DNA of 64,000 nt from Fen-999 sp044220545 (GTDB lineage: Bacteria > Pseudomonadota > Gammaproteobacteria > Burkholderiales > Rhodocyclaceae): assembly GCA_044220545.1 (NCBI GenBank), contig JBGAQX010000007.1, positions 62,001 to 126,000 of the forward strand. The letters are read 5' to 3'. The position numbers were made by a program, and so were the translations under genes. Of this stretch, positions 42,010-51,054 are shown in pieces. The stretch's first letter is position 1; each line of letters opens with the position of its first letter. The notes beneath the pieces were generated by a model. It was not told the DNA's origin and did no database searches. It saw nothing but the letters and a program-made list of their open reading frames with translations.

Positions 42010-43215
42010 ATGGCACTCGTAAATCCGCACGGTGGCGGTAACCTTAAGCCTTTGCTGCTTGATGGTCAGGCACAGAAAGACGAACTGGCCCGTGCCAAGT
42101 CGTTGCCGCAGGTCAAAGTGAGCTCGCGCGAAGCTGGCGACATCATCATGCTGGGCATCGGCGGCTTCACTCCCCTCGATGGCTTCATGACCCATTCCGA
42201 CTGGCAGGGCGTCTGCGACGGCATGAAGATGGCCAATGGCCTGTTCTGGCCGATCCCCGTCACCCTGTCGACCGACGACGAAAGCATCAAGGCCGGTAGC
42301 GAGATCGCCTTGGCCGATGGCGCCACCGGCGAGATCCTGGCGACCATGAAAGTGACCGAGAAGTACGGCATCGACAAGGCCCACGAGTGCATGCAGGTCT
42401 ACAAGACCACGGACGTTGAGCACCCCGGCGTCAAGATGGTCATGGAACAGGGCAAGTACAACCTGGCCGGCCCGATCAAGGTGTTGTCCACCGGTGGTTT
42501 CAAAGAGAAGTACGGCGAGCAGTTCATGACGCCAGCCGAGACCCGGGCGCTGTTCCAGAAGATCGGTTGGTCCAAGATTGCCGCCTTCCAGACCCGGAAC
42601 CCCATGCACCGCTCCCACGAGTATCTGGCCAAGATTGCCATCGAGACGATGGATGGCGTGCTGGTCCACTCGCTGCTGGGCGCCCTGAAGCCGGGTGACA
42701 TCCCCGCCGAGGTTCGTTCCGAAGCCATCAGCGTGCTGGTCGAGAACTACTTTGCCCCGAATACCGTGATCCAGGCCGGTTACCCGCTCGACATGCGCTA
42801 CGCCGGTCCGCGCGAAGCCCTGCTGCATGCCCTGTTCCGTCAGAACTACGGCTGCTCGCACCTGATTGTCGGCCGTGACCACGCGGGTGTCGGCGACTAC
42901 TATGGCCCCTTCGACGCGCAGAAGATCTTCGACGAGATTCCCAAGGATGCGCTCGAAACCAAGAACATGAACATCGACTGGACCTTTTGGTGCAACAAAT
43001 GCGGCGGCATGGCCTCGCAACGCACCTGTCCGCACACCAAGGATGATCGCATCCTGTTGTCGGGCACCAAGGTGCGTTCGATGCTGTCCGAAGGCAAGGA
43101 CCTGCCGGTCGAGTTCAGTCGTCCCGAAGTCGCCAAGGTGCTCCAGAAGTACTATGCTGGCCTGAGCGCCGAAGAGAATGTCAAGGTGGAGTTAAAGGGC
43201 CATTCTGCAAAGTAA
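42010..43215 (+). CDS. sat: Dissimilatory sulfate adenylyltransferase (ATP sulfurylase)
   Basis: A 401-residue protein with AGGAG before the ATG. Motifs: QTRNPMHRSHEY (the HxxH ATP-binding site at about 199-210), GRDHAGVGDYYGPFDAQ, and FWCNKCGGMASQRTC, a zinc-binding cysteine set of the dissimilatory type. In sulfur oxidisers it runs in reverse, making ATP and sulfate from APS and pyrophosphate. It is first in an operon with aprB and aprA, 132 bp upstream of aprB. Confidence 0.97.
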   Translation: MALVNPHGGGNLKPLLLDGQAQKDELARAKSLPQVKVSSREAGDIIMLGIGGFTPLDGFMTHSDWQGVCDGMKMANGLFWPIPVTLSTDDESIKAGSEIALADGATGEILATMKVTEKYGIDKAHECMQVYKTTDVEHPGVKMVMEQGKYNLAGPIKVLSTGGFKEKYGEQFMTPAETRALFQKIGWSKIAAFQTRNPMHRSHEYLAKIAIETMDGVLVHSLLGALKPGDIPAEVRSEAISVLVENYFAPNTVIQAGYPLDMRYAGPREALLHALFRQNYGCSHLIVGRDHAGVGDYYGPFDAQKIFDEIPKDALETKNMNIDWTFWCNKCGGMASQRTCPHTKDDRILLSGTKVRSMLSEGKDLPVEFSRPEVAKVLQKYYAGLSAEENVKVELKGHSAK

Positions 43216-43260
43216 AAGCGCGCGAAATGGCGGCTAGTCAGTCAATCTAAGTCGAAGTTG

Positions 43261-43293
43261 CTCGCCGTTCCCGTTTTTTCCGGGCGCGGCGAG
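43261..43293 (+). promoter_or_regulatory. Hairpin in the sat-aprB gap
   Basis: CTCGCCG (43261-43267) pairs with CGGCGAG (43287-43293), with inner CCCG/CGGG. It lies 55 bp before aprB. There is a T run inside the loop but none after, so it is more like an RNA-processing or stabilising element than a full terminator. Confidence 0.45.
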
Positions 43294-43347
43294 TGTTCAA
43301 GAGTCGTTGTTTTTTGAAGTGATTCAGTAACCAAGGAGCGAGTAACA

Positions 43348-43821
43348 ATGCCAACATTTGTTCGTACCGAGAAGTGCGATGGCTGCAAAGGTCAGGACAA
43401 GACCGCCTGCATGTATATCTGCCCGCATGACCTGATGAAACTTGACAAGGATGGTTCCGACACCGGCCACGCCATGAAGGCGTTCAACCAGGAACCCGAG
43501 CAGTGCTGGGAGTGCTACTCCTGCGTCAAGATTTGCCCTCAAGGCGCCATCGAATGCCGTCACTACGCTGACGTCGTGCCGCTGGGAGGCTCGGTGCAGC
43601 CGCTGCGCGGTTCCGATTCCATCATGTGGACCATCAAGTTCCGCAATGGCAATGTCAAGCGCTTCAAGTTCCCGATCCGTACTACTCCCGAGGGCTCCAT
43701 CGATCCCTACGGTGGCAAGCCGGTGCCCAAGCTGGCCGATATTACCGCGGTCGGCTCGTTCACCCGGGACATGATGGGTGGCTTCCGCTCCGGCAACCCC
43801 GCCGAACTGATCCGCAAGTAA
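43348..43821 (+). CDS. aprB: Adenylylsulfate reductase beta subunit
   Basis: A 157-residue ferredoxin-like subunit. Eight cluster cysteines occur as CDGCKGQDKTACMYIC and CWECYSCVKICPQG, binding two [4Fe-4S] clusters. The C-terminal tail (about 100-157) wraps around AprA. It passes electrons between AprA and the QmoAB-type complex. AAGGAGCGAG gives the ribosome site. Confidence 0.97.
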   Translation: MPTFVRTEKCDGCKGQDKTACMYICPHDLMKLDKDGSDTGHAMKAFNQEPEQCWECYSCVKICPQGAIECRHYADVVPLGGSVQPLRGSDSIMWTIKFRNGNVKRFKFPIRTTPEGSIDPYGGKPVPKLADITAVGSFTRDMMGGFRSGNPAELIRK

Positions 43822-43842
43822 TCTTTGATCGAGGAATTGAAA

Positions 43843-45870
43843 ATGGCTGGAACTTTTGATAAACCAGAAGTCGTACAAGAAGAACTTGACGTTCTGTTGA
43901 TCGGCGGCGGCATGGCCTGCTGCGGTACCGCTTACGAAATCATGCGTTGGGCCGAGGTTCTCAAGGCCGAGACCGGCAAGGACCTGAAGATCAAGCTGGT
44001 CGACAAGGCCGCGATGGACCGCTCCGGCGCCGTGGCGCAGGGCCTGTCCGCGATCAACACCTACATCGGCGACAAGCAGGATCCCGCCGACTACGCCCGC
44101 ATGGTCTCCAACGACCTGATGGGCATCACCCGCGACGACTTGGCCTACGACGTCGGCCGCAACGTCGATGACTCCGTTCATCTGTTCGAAGAGTGGGGCC
44201 TGCCGATCTGGAAGACCGATGCCGCCGGTGTCCGTCACGACGGCGCGGAAGCCATCCGTGAAGGTTTGCCAGCGCTGAAGGACGGCGGCCAGCCGGTCCG
44301 TTCGGGCAAGTGGCAGATCATGATCAATGGCGAATCCTACAAGTGGATCGTCGCCGAGGCCGCCAAGAAGGCGCTGGGCCTTGACCGCATCCAGGAGCGC
44401 GTCTTCATCGTGCACCTGATCAACGACAAGAACGACCCGACCCGCATCGCTGGTGCCGCAGGCTTCTCCGTTCGCGAGAACAAGATCTACATCTACAAGG
44501 CCAAGGCCGTCATTCTGGCCGCCGGTGGCTGCGTCAACCTGTTCCGTCCGCGTTCCGTTGGCGAAGGTCAAGGCCGCGCCTGGTACCCGGTGTGGAACGC
44601 CGGTTCGACCTACTCGATGGCGGCGGAAGCTGGCGCCGAGCTGACCATGATGGAAAACCGCTTCGTGCCCGCCCGCTTCAAGGACGGCTACGGCCCGGTC
44701 GGCGCCTGGTTCCTGTTGTTCAAGGCTCGTGCTGCCAACGCCTACGGCGAAGACTACATGACCAAGAACAAGGACATGCTGAACGACTACCCGCCCTATG
44801 GCCAGGCCGCCGTTCCCGCTTCTTGCCTGCGCAACCACCTGATGCTGAAGGAAATGAAGGAAGGTCGCGGCCCGATCTACATGGACACCGTCACCGCGCT
44901 GGCCAAGCTGCGCGAGACCCTGTCGCCGAAGGAAGTCAAGCACCTCGAAGCCGAGGCCTGGGAAGACTTCCTCGACATGTGTATCGGTCAGTGCGGCATC
45001 TGGGTCGGCGAGAACATCGAGCCCGAGAAGAAGATGTCCGAACTGATGCCGACCGAGCCCTACCTGCTCGGCTCGCACTCCGGTTGCTGCGGCATCTGGG
45101 TGTCCGGCCCGACCGACGTCGGGGCGCCGACCTCGGAAGAGTACACCGGCATCCCCGCCCACCTGCCGTCCGGCTGGAACTGGGGTTACCGTGGCATGAC
45201 CACCGTCAAGGGGCTGTTCACCGCCGGCGACGGCGTGGGCGCGGCAGGCCACAAGTTCTCCTCCGGTTCGCACACCGAAGGCCGTCTGGCCGCCAAGGCG
45301 ATGGTCAAGTACTGCATGGACAATGCCGATCTGAAGCCCGAGCTCGACGAGAGCCCCGAGCAGATCGCCGAAGCCATCTGGAAGCCGGTCCGCAACTTCC
45401 TGGAGTTCAAGGACTACACCACCGCCATCGACGTCAACCCCAACTACATCACGCCCAAGATGCTGCAGTTCCGTTTGCAGAAGATCATGGACGAGTACGT
45501 TGCGGGCGTTGCAACCTACTACAACACCAACGACAAGATGTTGGCCGTTGCGGAGGAAAAGCTCGAGATGCTGAAGGAAGACGCTCAGAAGATGCGTGCG
45601 AAGGATCTGCACGAACTGCTGCGCGCCTGGGAAAACTACCACCGCATCCTGACGGCCGAAGCCCACATGAAGCACATCCAGTTCCGTGAAGAGAGCCGCT
45701 ATCCCGGCTTCTACTATCGCACCGACAAGAACTTCGTCGATGAGACCAACTGGCACTGCTTCGTGAACTCGATCTACGACAAGAAGACCAAGAAGTGGAC
45801 CTGCTTCAAGCGCAAGCACGTCGATCTGGTCGACAAGTCGAAGCTGTTCAAGGCTGCCGCGCCTCACTAA
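43843..45870 (+). CDS. aprA: Adenylylsulfate reductase alpha subunit
   Basis: A 675-residue flavoprotein started at the ATG at 43843, 8 bp after GAGGA. The FAD-binding site LLIGGGMACCGTAYE is at about 20-34; later AVILAAGGCVNLFRPRS and SHSGCCGIW are AprA-specific. In the oxidising direction it makes APS from sulfite and AMP. It ends before a strong terminator. No aprM gene is near, in line with use of a Qmo-type complex. Confidence 0.97.
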   Translation: MAGTFDKPEVVQEELDVLLIGGGMACCGTAYEIMRWAEVLKAETGKDLKIKLVDKAAMDRSGAVAQGLSAINTYIGDKQDPADYARMVSNDLMGITRDDLAYDVGRNVDDSVHLFEEWGLPIWKTDAAGVRHDGAEAIREGLPALKDGGQPVRSGKWQIMINGESYKWIVAEAAKKALGLDRIQERVFIVHLINDKNDPTRIAGAAGFSVRENKIYIYKAKAVILAAGGCVNLFRPRSVGEGQGRAWYPVWNAGSTYSMAAEAGAELTMMENRFVPARFKDGYGPVGAWFLLFKARAANAYGEDYMTKNKDMLNDYPPYGQAAVPASCLRNHLMLKEMKEGRGPIYMDTVTALAKLRETLSPKEVKHLEAEAWEDFLDMCIGQCGIWVGENIEPEKKMSELMPTEPYLLGSHSGCCGIWVSGPTDVGAPTSEEYTGIPAHLPSGWNWGYRGMTTVKGLFTAGDGVGAAGHKFSSGSHTEGRLAAKAMVKYCMDNADLKPELDESPEQIAEAIWKPVRNFLEFKDYTTAIDVNPNYITPKMLQFRLQKIMDEYVAGVATYYNTNDKMLAVAEEKLEMLKEDAQKMRAKDLHELLRAWENYHRILTAEAHMKHIQFREESRYPGFYYRTDKNFVDETNWHCFVNSIYDKKTKKWTCFKRKHVDLVDKSKLFKAAAPH

Positions 45871-45893
45871 GCAGTCGTTTCAGCACCAGGAAG

Positions 45894-45925
45894 CCGGGCG
45901 TCGCGAGACGCCCGGTTTTTCTTTT
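45894..45925 (+). terminator. Terminator after aprA
   Basis: CCGGGCGTC-GCGA-GACGCCCGG followed by TTTTTCTTTT: a 9-bp GC-rich stem. Confidence 0.95.
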
Positions 45926-46013
45926 CGGGGTTTGAAAAGCCTTGTTTGCAAAGAGGCCACGTTTCGTGGCACCTTCGCACACCAGGTTCGATACGAATAC
46001 GACGAGGTCGCCC

Positions 46014-46943
46014 ATGTCCAACAAGATTGAGATTCCTTTCCCGCAGAGCCCAGTCATGCCCACGTTGATCGAGGGCGGCCATCAGCTCCAGTTTTCCTGC
46101 CACAAGGGCATCGGCTGCTGGAACGCCTGCTGCGCCAACATCGACATCTCGCTGACACCGTACGACATCATTCGGCTGAAGAAGCGGCTGGGCATCAGTT
46201 CCACAGTCTTTCTCCAAGACTACACCGTGCCCTATGAGATGGAAAAGGAGGGCATCGCCGGTGTCAAGTTCCGTCCGGTCGATGGCGGTACCGCCTGCCG
46301 TTTCATGACCCCTGAAGGTTGTTCGGTCTACGAAGACCGGCCGACCGCCTGCCGCTACTACCCCGTCGCTTTGTTGTCGATGCGCAAGCAGGACGAATAT
46401 GTCGACAGCCAGTCCTATGCCCTGGTCAAGGAAGACCACTGCAAGGGCCATGAGGTGGCGCGCACCGTGACCATCGACGAGTACCGCACCGAGCAGGGCG
46501 TCGTGGAATACGATGAACTGGCGCGCGGCTGGCGCCAACTGGTGCTGAAGAAGAAGTCATCCGGCCCCAGTATCGGCGCGCCCTCGCTGAAGAGTCGGCA
46601 ACTATTCTTCATGGCCTGCTACGACGTCGACACCTTTCACAATTTCGTCGACAGCGAGGCCTTCGGCAAGCTGTTCAAACTGGGTGCCGACGAGAAGGCG
46701 TTGTTGATGGCCGACGATGTCGAGCTGATGCAGTTTGCTTTCCGTTTCCTCAAGCAAGTCATGTTTGGCGAGCAGACCATCGCCATGGACGAGACCATGG
46801 CCAGGGAGCGGCTTGAGAAATGGCGCGTTCGTCAGGCCGAAGTCGAGCGCGAAGCCGCCGAGAAGCGGGCGCGCGACGAGGAGGATATGTACCTGAGCGA
46901 CGGCGATTGCGCCGATACCGGCGGGAGTTGCGGCTCCGAATGA
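46014..46943 (+). CDS. YkgJ-family cysteine cluster protein
   Basis: A 309-residue protein starting at MSNKIEIPFPQSPVMPTL (46014). Cysteines occur in FSCHKGIGCWNACC, GGTACRFMTPEGCSVYEDRPTACRYYP and DHCKGHE, the zinc/iron-chelating YkgJ pattern. The C-terminal tail is a charged helix ending in DCADTGGSCGSE, an additional cysteine pair. It overlaps the CbbQ-like gene by four bases (ATGA), so the three genes at 46014-49814 are one unit. A role in metal-cofactor handling for a partner enzyme is inference. Confidence 0.8.
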   Translation: MSNKIEIPFPQSPVMPTLIEGGHQLQFSCHKGIGCWNACCANIDISLTPYDIIRLKKRLGISSTVFLQDYTVPYEMEKEGIAGVKFRPVDGGTACRFMTPEGCSVYEDRPTACRYYPVALLSMRKQDEYVDSQSYALVKEDHCKGHEVARTVTIDEYRTEQGVVEYDELARGWRQLVLKKKSSGPSIGAPSLKSRQLFFMACYDVDTFHNFVDSEAFGKLFKLGADEKALLMADDVELMQFAFRFLKQVMFGEQTIAMDETMARERLEKWRVRQAEVEREAAEKRARDEEDMYLSDGDCADTGGSCGSE

Positions 46944-47755
46944 GGACGCCGGACCTCCTCTCGCCGCAACTCGCCACGGTCGGCGACGAGCCCTACTACC
47001 AGCCGGTTGGGGAAGAACTGGCGTTGTTCGAAACGGCCTATCGGCGCCGCTTGCCGGTACTGCTCAAGGGGCCGACCGGCTGTGGCAAGACGCGTTTCGT
47101 CGAGTACATGGCGTGGCGCCTCAAGCGGCCGCTGGTGACGGTTGCCTGCCACGATGACCTCACCACGGCCGACCTGGTTGGCCGCTATCTGATCGTCGGC
47201 GAGCAGACCGTCTGGATGGATGGGCCGCTCACCGCCGCCGTGCGGGCGGGAGCCATCTGTTATCTGGACGAGATCGTCGAAGCGCGCAAGGACACCACGG
47301 TGGTCATTCATCCCCTGACCGACAGCCGCCGCGTGTTGGCCGTGGACAAGCGCGGCGAACTGGTCTCGGCCCCCGACGACTTCATGCTGGTGATCTCCTA
47401 CAACCCCGGCTACCAAAGTGTGTTGAAGGAAATCAAGCCGAGCACGCGGCAGCGTTTCGTCGCCCTGGAGTTCGACTATCCCTCCGCCGAGGTGGAGACC
47501 GGCATCGTCGCCACTGAAGGCGGCGTGGACGCGGCTTTCGCCCGCAAACTGGTCAAGCTGGCGGAACTGACCCGCAATCTGAAGGGCCAGGGCCTCGACG
47601 AGGGTGCCAGTACCCGCCTGCTGGTGCATGCGGCGCAGTTGGTCAGCGCCGGCATGGCGCCGCCCTCGGCCTGCACGGCGGCCATCGCCCGAGCGCTGAC
47701 CGACGACCCGGACATGAACGAGACCTTGAACGACCTTGTCCGAGCCGTCTTCTAG
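46940..47755 (+). CDS. CbbQ/NirQ/NorQ-family AAA+ ATPase
   Basis: A 271-residue protein. Walker A GPTGCGKTRFVEY (about 44-56), Walker B GAICYLDEIVEARKD and the MoxR-type sensor VISYNPGYQ are typical. Members pair with a von Willebrand A protein to activate or load metal enzymes such as Rubisco and nitric oxide reductase. Its partner CbbO-like gene overlaps it by 20 bp. No Rubisco or nor genes are in the window; the closest enzyme genes are aprBA and qmo-hdr. Confidence 0.92.
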   Translation: MRTPDLLSPQLATVGDEPYYQPVGEELALFETAYRRRLPVLLKGPTGCGKTRFVEYMAWRLKRPLVTVACHDDLTTADLVGRYLIVGEQTVWMDGPLTAAVRAGAICYLDEIVEARKDTTVVIHPLTDSRRVLAVDKRGELVSAPDDFMLVISYNPGYQSVLKEIKPSTRQRFVALEFDYPSAEVETGIVATEGGVDAAFARKLVKLAELTRNLKGQGLDEGASTRLLVHAAQLVSAGMAPPSACTAAIARALTDDPDMNETLNDLVRAVF

Positions 47756-49814
47756 TTCCGCCAGGAAGCTTTTCGAACACGAGCTGGAAGAGCGGCTCGA
47801 CACCGTCCTCTTCGCCTCGCCCTCGCACCGCTCGATAACCCGGTTGGCGGGAGCGCTTGAGTCGCTGAGCCGCGCCCAGCAGGACAAGGTGCTGCACTGG
47901 GCCGGCATAGCCGCCAAGACCTACGCCGAGATTGGCTACCTGCTGGCTACCCTGGCGCCGAAAGCCTTTGAGCTTCTGGATGACGACGGCTTTGATGCCT
48001 GGGTGCTGGCCGGGCTGGATGCGTACGATCGCCAAGGTCTGCGGCCCGCGATGGACCAGTTGCGCAACATCGATGCCTTTCGTGCCGCCCGCGCCGGAAC
48101 CCCGGTGACCCGCCTGGTCGAAGTGGAAGCAAGACTGTCGCGTTTCCTGCAGGGACTATCCGGGCGTCCCTTGGCGGTGCGAGCCGCTGCGAGCGCCTGG
48201 ACGGATACGGAGAACGTGTTTCTCCCGGAACTGCTGGTGCGGTATCCGGACGCCGAATCCAACCGCCGGCTCTACAAGGCCATGGCGACCATACTTTGGG
48301 CGCAGACCCGTTTTGGCACCTTCAACGTCGACCTGGAGCAGCGGCTGGCGGTCTGGCCGGACCGCCAACGGGCGCTGGACTGGCTGGCGGTGCTCGAGGC
48401 GATGCGCCTGGATGCCCGCATCGCCGCGGAACTCCCCGGGCTCGCCGCCGAGATCATCACGCTGCGTGGCCCCTGGCCGGCCAGTTTGCAAGCGGCCGCC
48501 GATCGATTGGCCCGGCCCGGCGCAACCATTGCCGACACACTGGCCGTGCTGGCGGACTGTATGGATTCGGCCGAAGGCCCACCCCATGTCGCCGTGGTCG
48601 GCGGCATCGACCCGTCCGCGGCCTGGCGGGTGCGCGCCGAACGGATCGAGCGAGATACGCAGACAGTGCGCAAGGCGGTTGCCAACCTCAAGGGCATGGT
48701 CGGCCGGCGACCGGCCAGTGAATCGCCGCTGACCGTCACGCAGGACGGCGAGGACGCACCCCTGGACTTCCGCATGGACGGTGAGGCGGTGACCTTGCCA
48801 CCCGACGCGCAAGCCGCCGCCCAGTCGCTCATCCAGGATCTTGGCGAGTTGCCGCCGGAAGCATTGACCGCCGCAGGCCACGGCCAATGGCAGCCCACCG
48901 ACAAGGAAGGGCCCGGCCCTGAATTGGTCAGCGATCGGGACGCCAACTATCGATACGACGAATGGGATACCCATCGCGGCGCCTACCGGCGCGCCTGGTG
49001 CCACGTCTACGAGACGGAAGTGAAAGCTGGCGACCCGGCCTATGTGCGCGAGGTGAGCAGTCGCTACGCGGCGCTGATCCGGCAGATTCGCCGCCGTTTC
49101 GAGATAGTCCGCGGCGAAGACCGGATCCTCGGTCGCCAGCCCGATGGCGAGGAGATCGACCTCGATGCCCTGGTCGACGCCCTGGCCGACCGGCGCGGCG
49201 GTGCGGAGCCGTCCGAGCGGGTCTTCTGTCGCCGGGTGCGCAATGAGCGCAGTCTGGCGGCACTGTTCATGGTCGACATGAGCGGCAGCACCAAGGGCTG
49301 GATCAACGACGCCGAGCGCGAGGCGCTGATCATGCTCAGTGAGGGCATCGAGGCATTGGGTGACAGCTATGCCATCTATGGCTTTTCCGGGTGGACACGT
49401 ACCCGTTGTGACATCTACCGCATCAAGGGTTTCCGCGAAGCGTACGACGAAACGGTGCGCGCGCGCATTGCCGGTATCGAGGCCAAGGACTACACCCGCA
49501 TGGGAGTGGCGATTCGCCACCTGACTCGCCTGCTGGTCGCCGAGCCGGTTCGCCACAAGTTGCTGGTGACGCTTTCCGACGGGCGTCCGGACGACTTCGG
49601 CGACGAATATCGCGGCAACTACGGCATCGAGGATACGCGCCACGCACTGCTGGAGGCACGCGAAAAGGGTGTGCGCAGCTACTGTGTGACCATCGACCGC
49701 CAAGGCGCCGACTACCTCAAGCACATGTACGGCCCCGCCAGCTACACCGTGCTCGACGAGGTGCACAAGCTGCCCCTCAAACTTGCCGACATCTACCGCC
49801 GGCTGACCCGATAG
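47736..49814 (+). CDS. CbbO/NorD-like von Willebrand factor A protein
   Basis: A 692-residue protein. The proposed start is TTG at 47736, weakly supported; a slightly shorter protein is possible. The C-terminal von Willebrand A domain (about 505-690) has the MIDAS motif DMSGSTKGW (about 510) and LVTLSDGRPDD. The N-terminal 500 residues are helical. CbbO-type proteins bind the CbbQ hexamer and the target enzyme. The 3' end overlaps the convergent methyltransferase gene by 22 bp. Confidence 0.88.
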   Translation: MSEPSSSSARKLFEHELEERLDTVLFASPSHRSITRLAGALESLSRAQQDKVLHWAGIAAKTYAEIGYLLATLAPKAFELLDDDGFDAWVLAGLDAYDRQGLRPAMDQLRNIDAFRAARAGTPVTRLVEVEARLSRFLQGLSGRPLAVRAAASAWTDTENVFLPELLVRYPDAESNRRLYKAMATILWAQTRFGTFNVDLEQRLAVWPDRQRALDWLAVLEAMRLDARIAAELPGLAAEIITLRGPWPASLQAAADRLARPGATIADTLAVLADCMDSAEGPPHVAVVGGIDPSAAWRVRAERIERDTQTVRKAVANLKGMVGRRPASESPLTVTQDGEDAPLDFRMDGEAVTLPPDAQAAAQSLIQDLGELPPEALTAAGHGQWQPTDKEGPGPELVSDRDANYRYDEWDTHRGAYRRAWCHVYETEVKAGDPAYVREVSSRYAALIRQIRRRFEIVRGEDRILGRQPDGEEIDLDALVDALADRRGGAEPSERVFCRRVRNERSLAALFMVDMSGSTKGWINDAEREALIMLSEGIEALGDSYAIYGFSGWTRTRCDIYRIKGFREAYDETVRARIAGIEAKDYTRMGVAIRHLTRLLVAEPVRHKLLVTLSDGRPDDFGDEYRGNYGIEDTRHALLEAREKGVRSYCVTIDRQGADYLKHMYGPASYTVLDEVHKLPLKLADIYRRLTR

Positions 49815-50794
49815 CCCCAAACCGCGAACAGCGGATCGGCGAAGGGGCGGCCTTGCGGGCGCCAGGTGCCGGCGGGGGCCGGCAGCCCGCGGAGTGATTC
49901 GGTTGCCAGGTTTTCAAATTCTCCCGACAGGCGAAGATATTCGGTCACCAGTGCCATGCGCTCGAAGGGATGCAACTCGCTCCAGAGGCGGATCGCCTTG
50001 GGCGGGAACCAGCGGTCGGAAAAGGTGATCACGCAGGGCGCGCCGGGCTTCATTACCCGCGCCAACTCGCCAACCACCGCCAGCGGCTGGGTGAGGTATT
50101 CGATCGACAAGGCGCACAGCACGGCATCGAAGGTGGCATCGGGCAACGGAAGTCGGGGTGCCTGATTCAAGTCATGGATCAGGCGCGTCGACAGGCGGGG
50201 GTTCTGCGCCAATTCGCTCGTGTTCATGCCCAGACCGGTCACGGTCAGTTCGACATCATCCGGCAAATGTGAATTCCAACTCGCCATCAGATCGAGGACC
50301 GCCATGCCGGGACGCAGAAGGCGGCGATACAGGGCGGAAATCTCTCCGCGGGTCGGTGCGTCCAGATGATCGACCAGGCGTTCGCGATCATAGAAGCGGC
50401 TGTCGTCGGACTCGTCGTGCCGGGCAAACGGCATGCCGGCGTGGAAGTCGGTGTCGGCGCCCGCCAGCGCGGCCTGCATGCCCGGCCCCCCGATGACCAG
50501 TTGTTCGAGCAGATCGTCGCCGGGAGTGGACGGCGATACGCCATCTCGCCGCTCGATGACTGTGCAATCCACGGCGACCTCAACGCCTTGCAAGGGCGCG
50601 TTGAAGTCGGCGAGAACGCTGGCATCGGTGACCTGGACGGCGCGGAAGGGCCGCAGATCCTGGCGCGGAAATTCGTTCAACAATCCCCTTGGGTAGTGCC
50701 TGCCGACCAGCGGGCGCGCATGACGCCAGCCCTGGAGCGTGGTTTCGCGCACTTGGCGCGGGTCGCGTTCGCCAAGGACGATGATGTTGCCCAT
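49793..50794 (-). CDS. SAM-dependent methyltransferase with an unassigned N-terminal domain
   Basis: A 333-residue protein if started at MGNIIVLGERD (50794); no strong ribosome site helps. The C-terminal 200 residues form a class I methyltransferase (VLDLMASWNSHLPDDV, VTGLGMNTSELAQN, FDAVLCALSIEYLTQP, MKPGAPCVITFSDRWFP). The N-terminal 130 residues (VAVDCTVIERRDG, LVIGGPGMQAALAG) faintly recall an FKBP-type fold but I am not sure. It converges with the CbbO-like gene and precedes the hdr terminator. Confidence 0.7.
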   Translation of the reverse strand: MGNIIVLGERDPRQVRETTLQGWRHARPLVGRHYPRGLLNEFPRQDLRPFRAVQVTDASVLADFNAPLQGVEVAVDCTVIERRDGVSPSTPGDDLLEQLVIGGPGMQAALAGADTDFHAGMPFARHDESDDSRFYDRERLVDHLDAPTRGEISALYRRLLRPGMAVLDLMASWNSHLPDDVELTVTGLGMNTSELAQNPRLSTRLIHDLNQAPRLPLPDATFDAVLCALSIEYLTQPLAVVGELARVMKPGAPCVITFSDRWFPPKAIRLWSELHPFERMALVTEYLRLSGEFENLATESLRGLPAPAGTWRPQGRPFADPLFAVWGYRVSRR

Positions 50795-50992
50795 CGCTAC
50801 GGGGTCATTGAGCGCTGTCCGGGCGAGCGGTGCCAGCGATCGCTTGGCGAGATGAGCGTGGCCAACGTCGACGCCGGCAAACACTTGGCGATCCCGGTGA
50901 TGGGCATGGCGACTTCGCCAGGCAACAGAAACTTCAAGATCGAACCAGCTGGTCACAAGTCACAGATCCTGTATTGCCGAGCGCGGCGTCGG

Positions 50993-51032
50993 AAAAAACA
51001 GCGGCGCCGTTCCCAAGGGAAGGGCGCCGCTG
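50993..51032 (-). terminator. Terminator of the qmoAB-hdrCB operon
   Basis: Minus strand: CAGCGGCGCC (51032-51023) and GGCGCCGCTG (51008-50999) form a perfect 10-bp stem, followed by TTTTTT (50998-50993). It lies 23 bp after the hdrB stop. The rest of 50795-51054 holds no gene that I can see. Confidence 0.92.
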
Positions 51033-51054
51033 TCTTTCCCCGAGCAAGTGCTTC

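Noticed and set aside
43324..45867. 847-codon open frame on the minus strand opposite aprB and aprA
   Set aside because: It mirrors the codon structure of the GC-rich apr genes, with no ribosome site or family match; aprA and aprB are certain.
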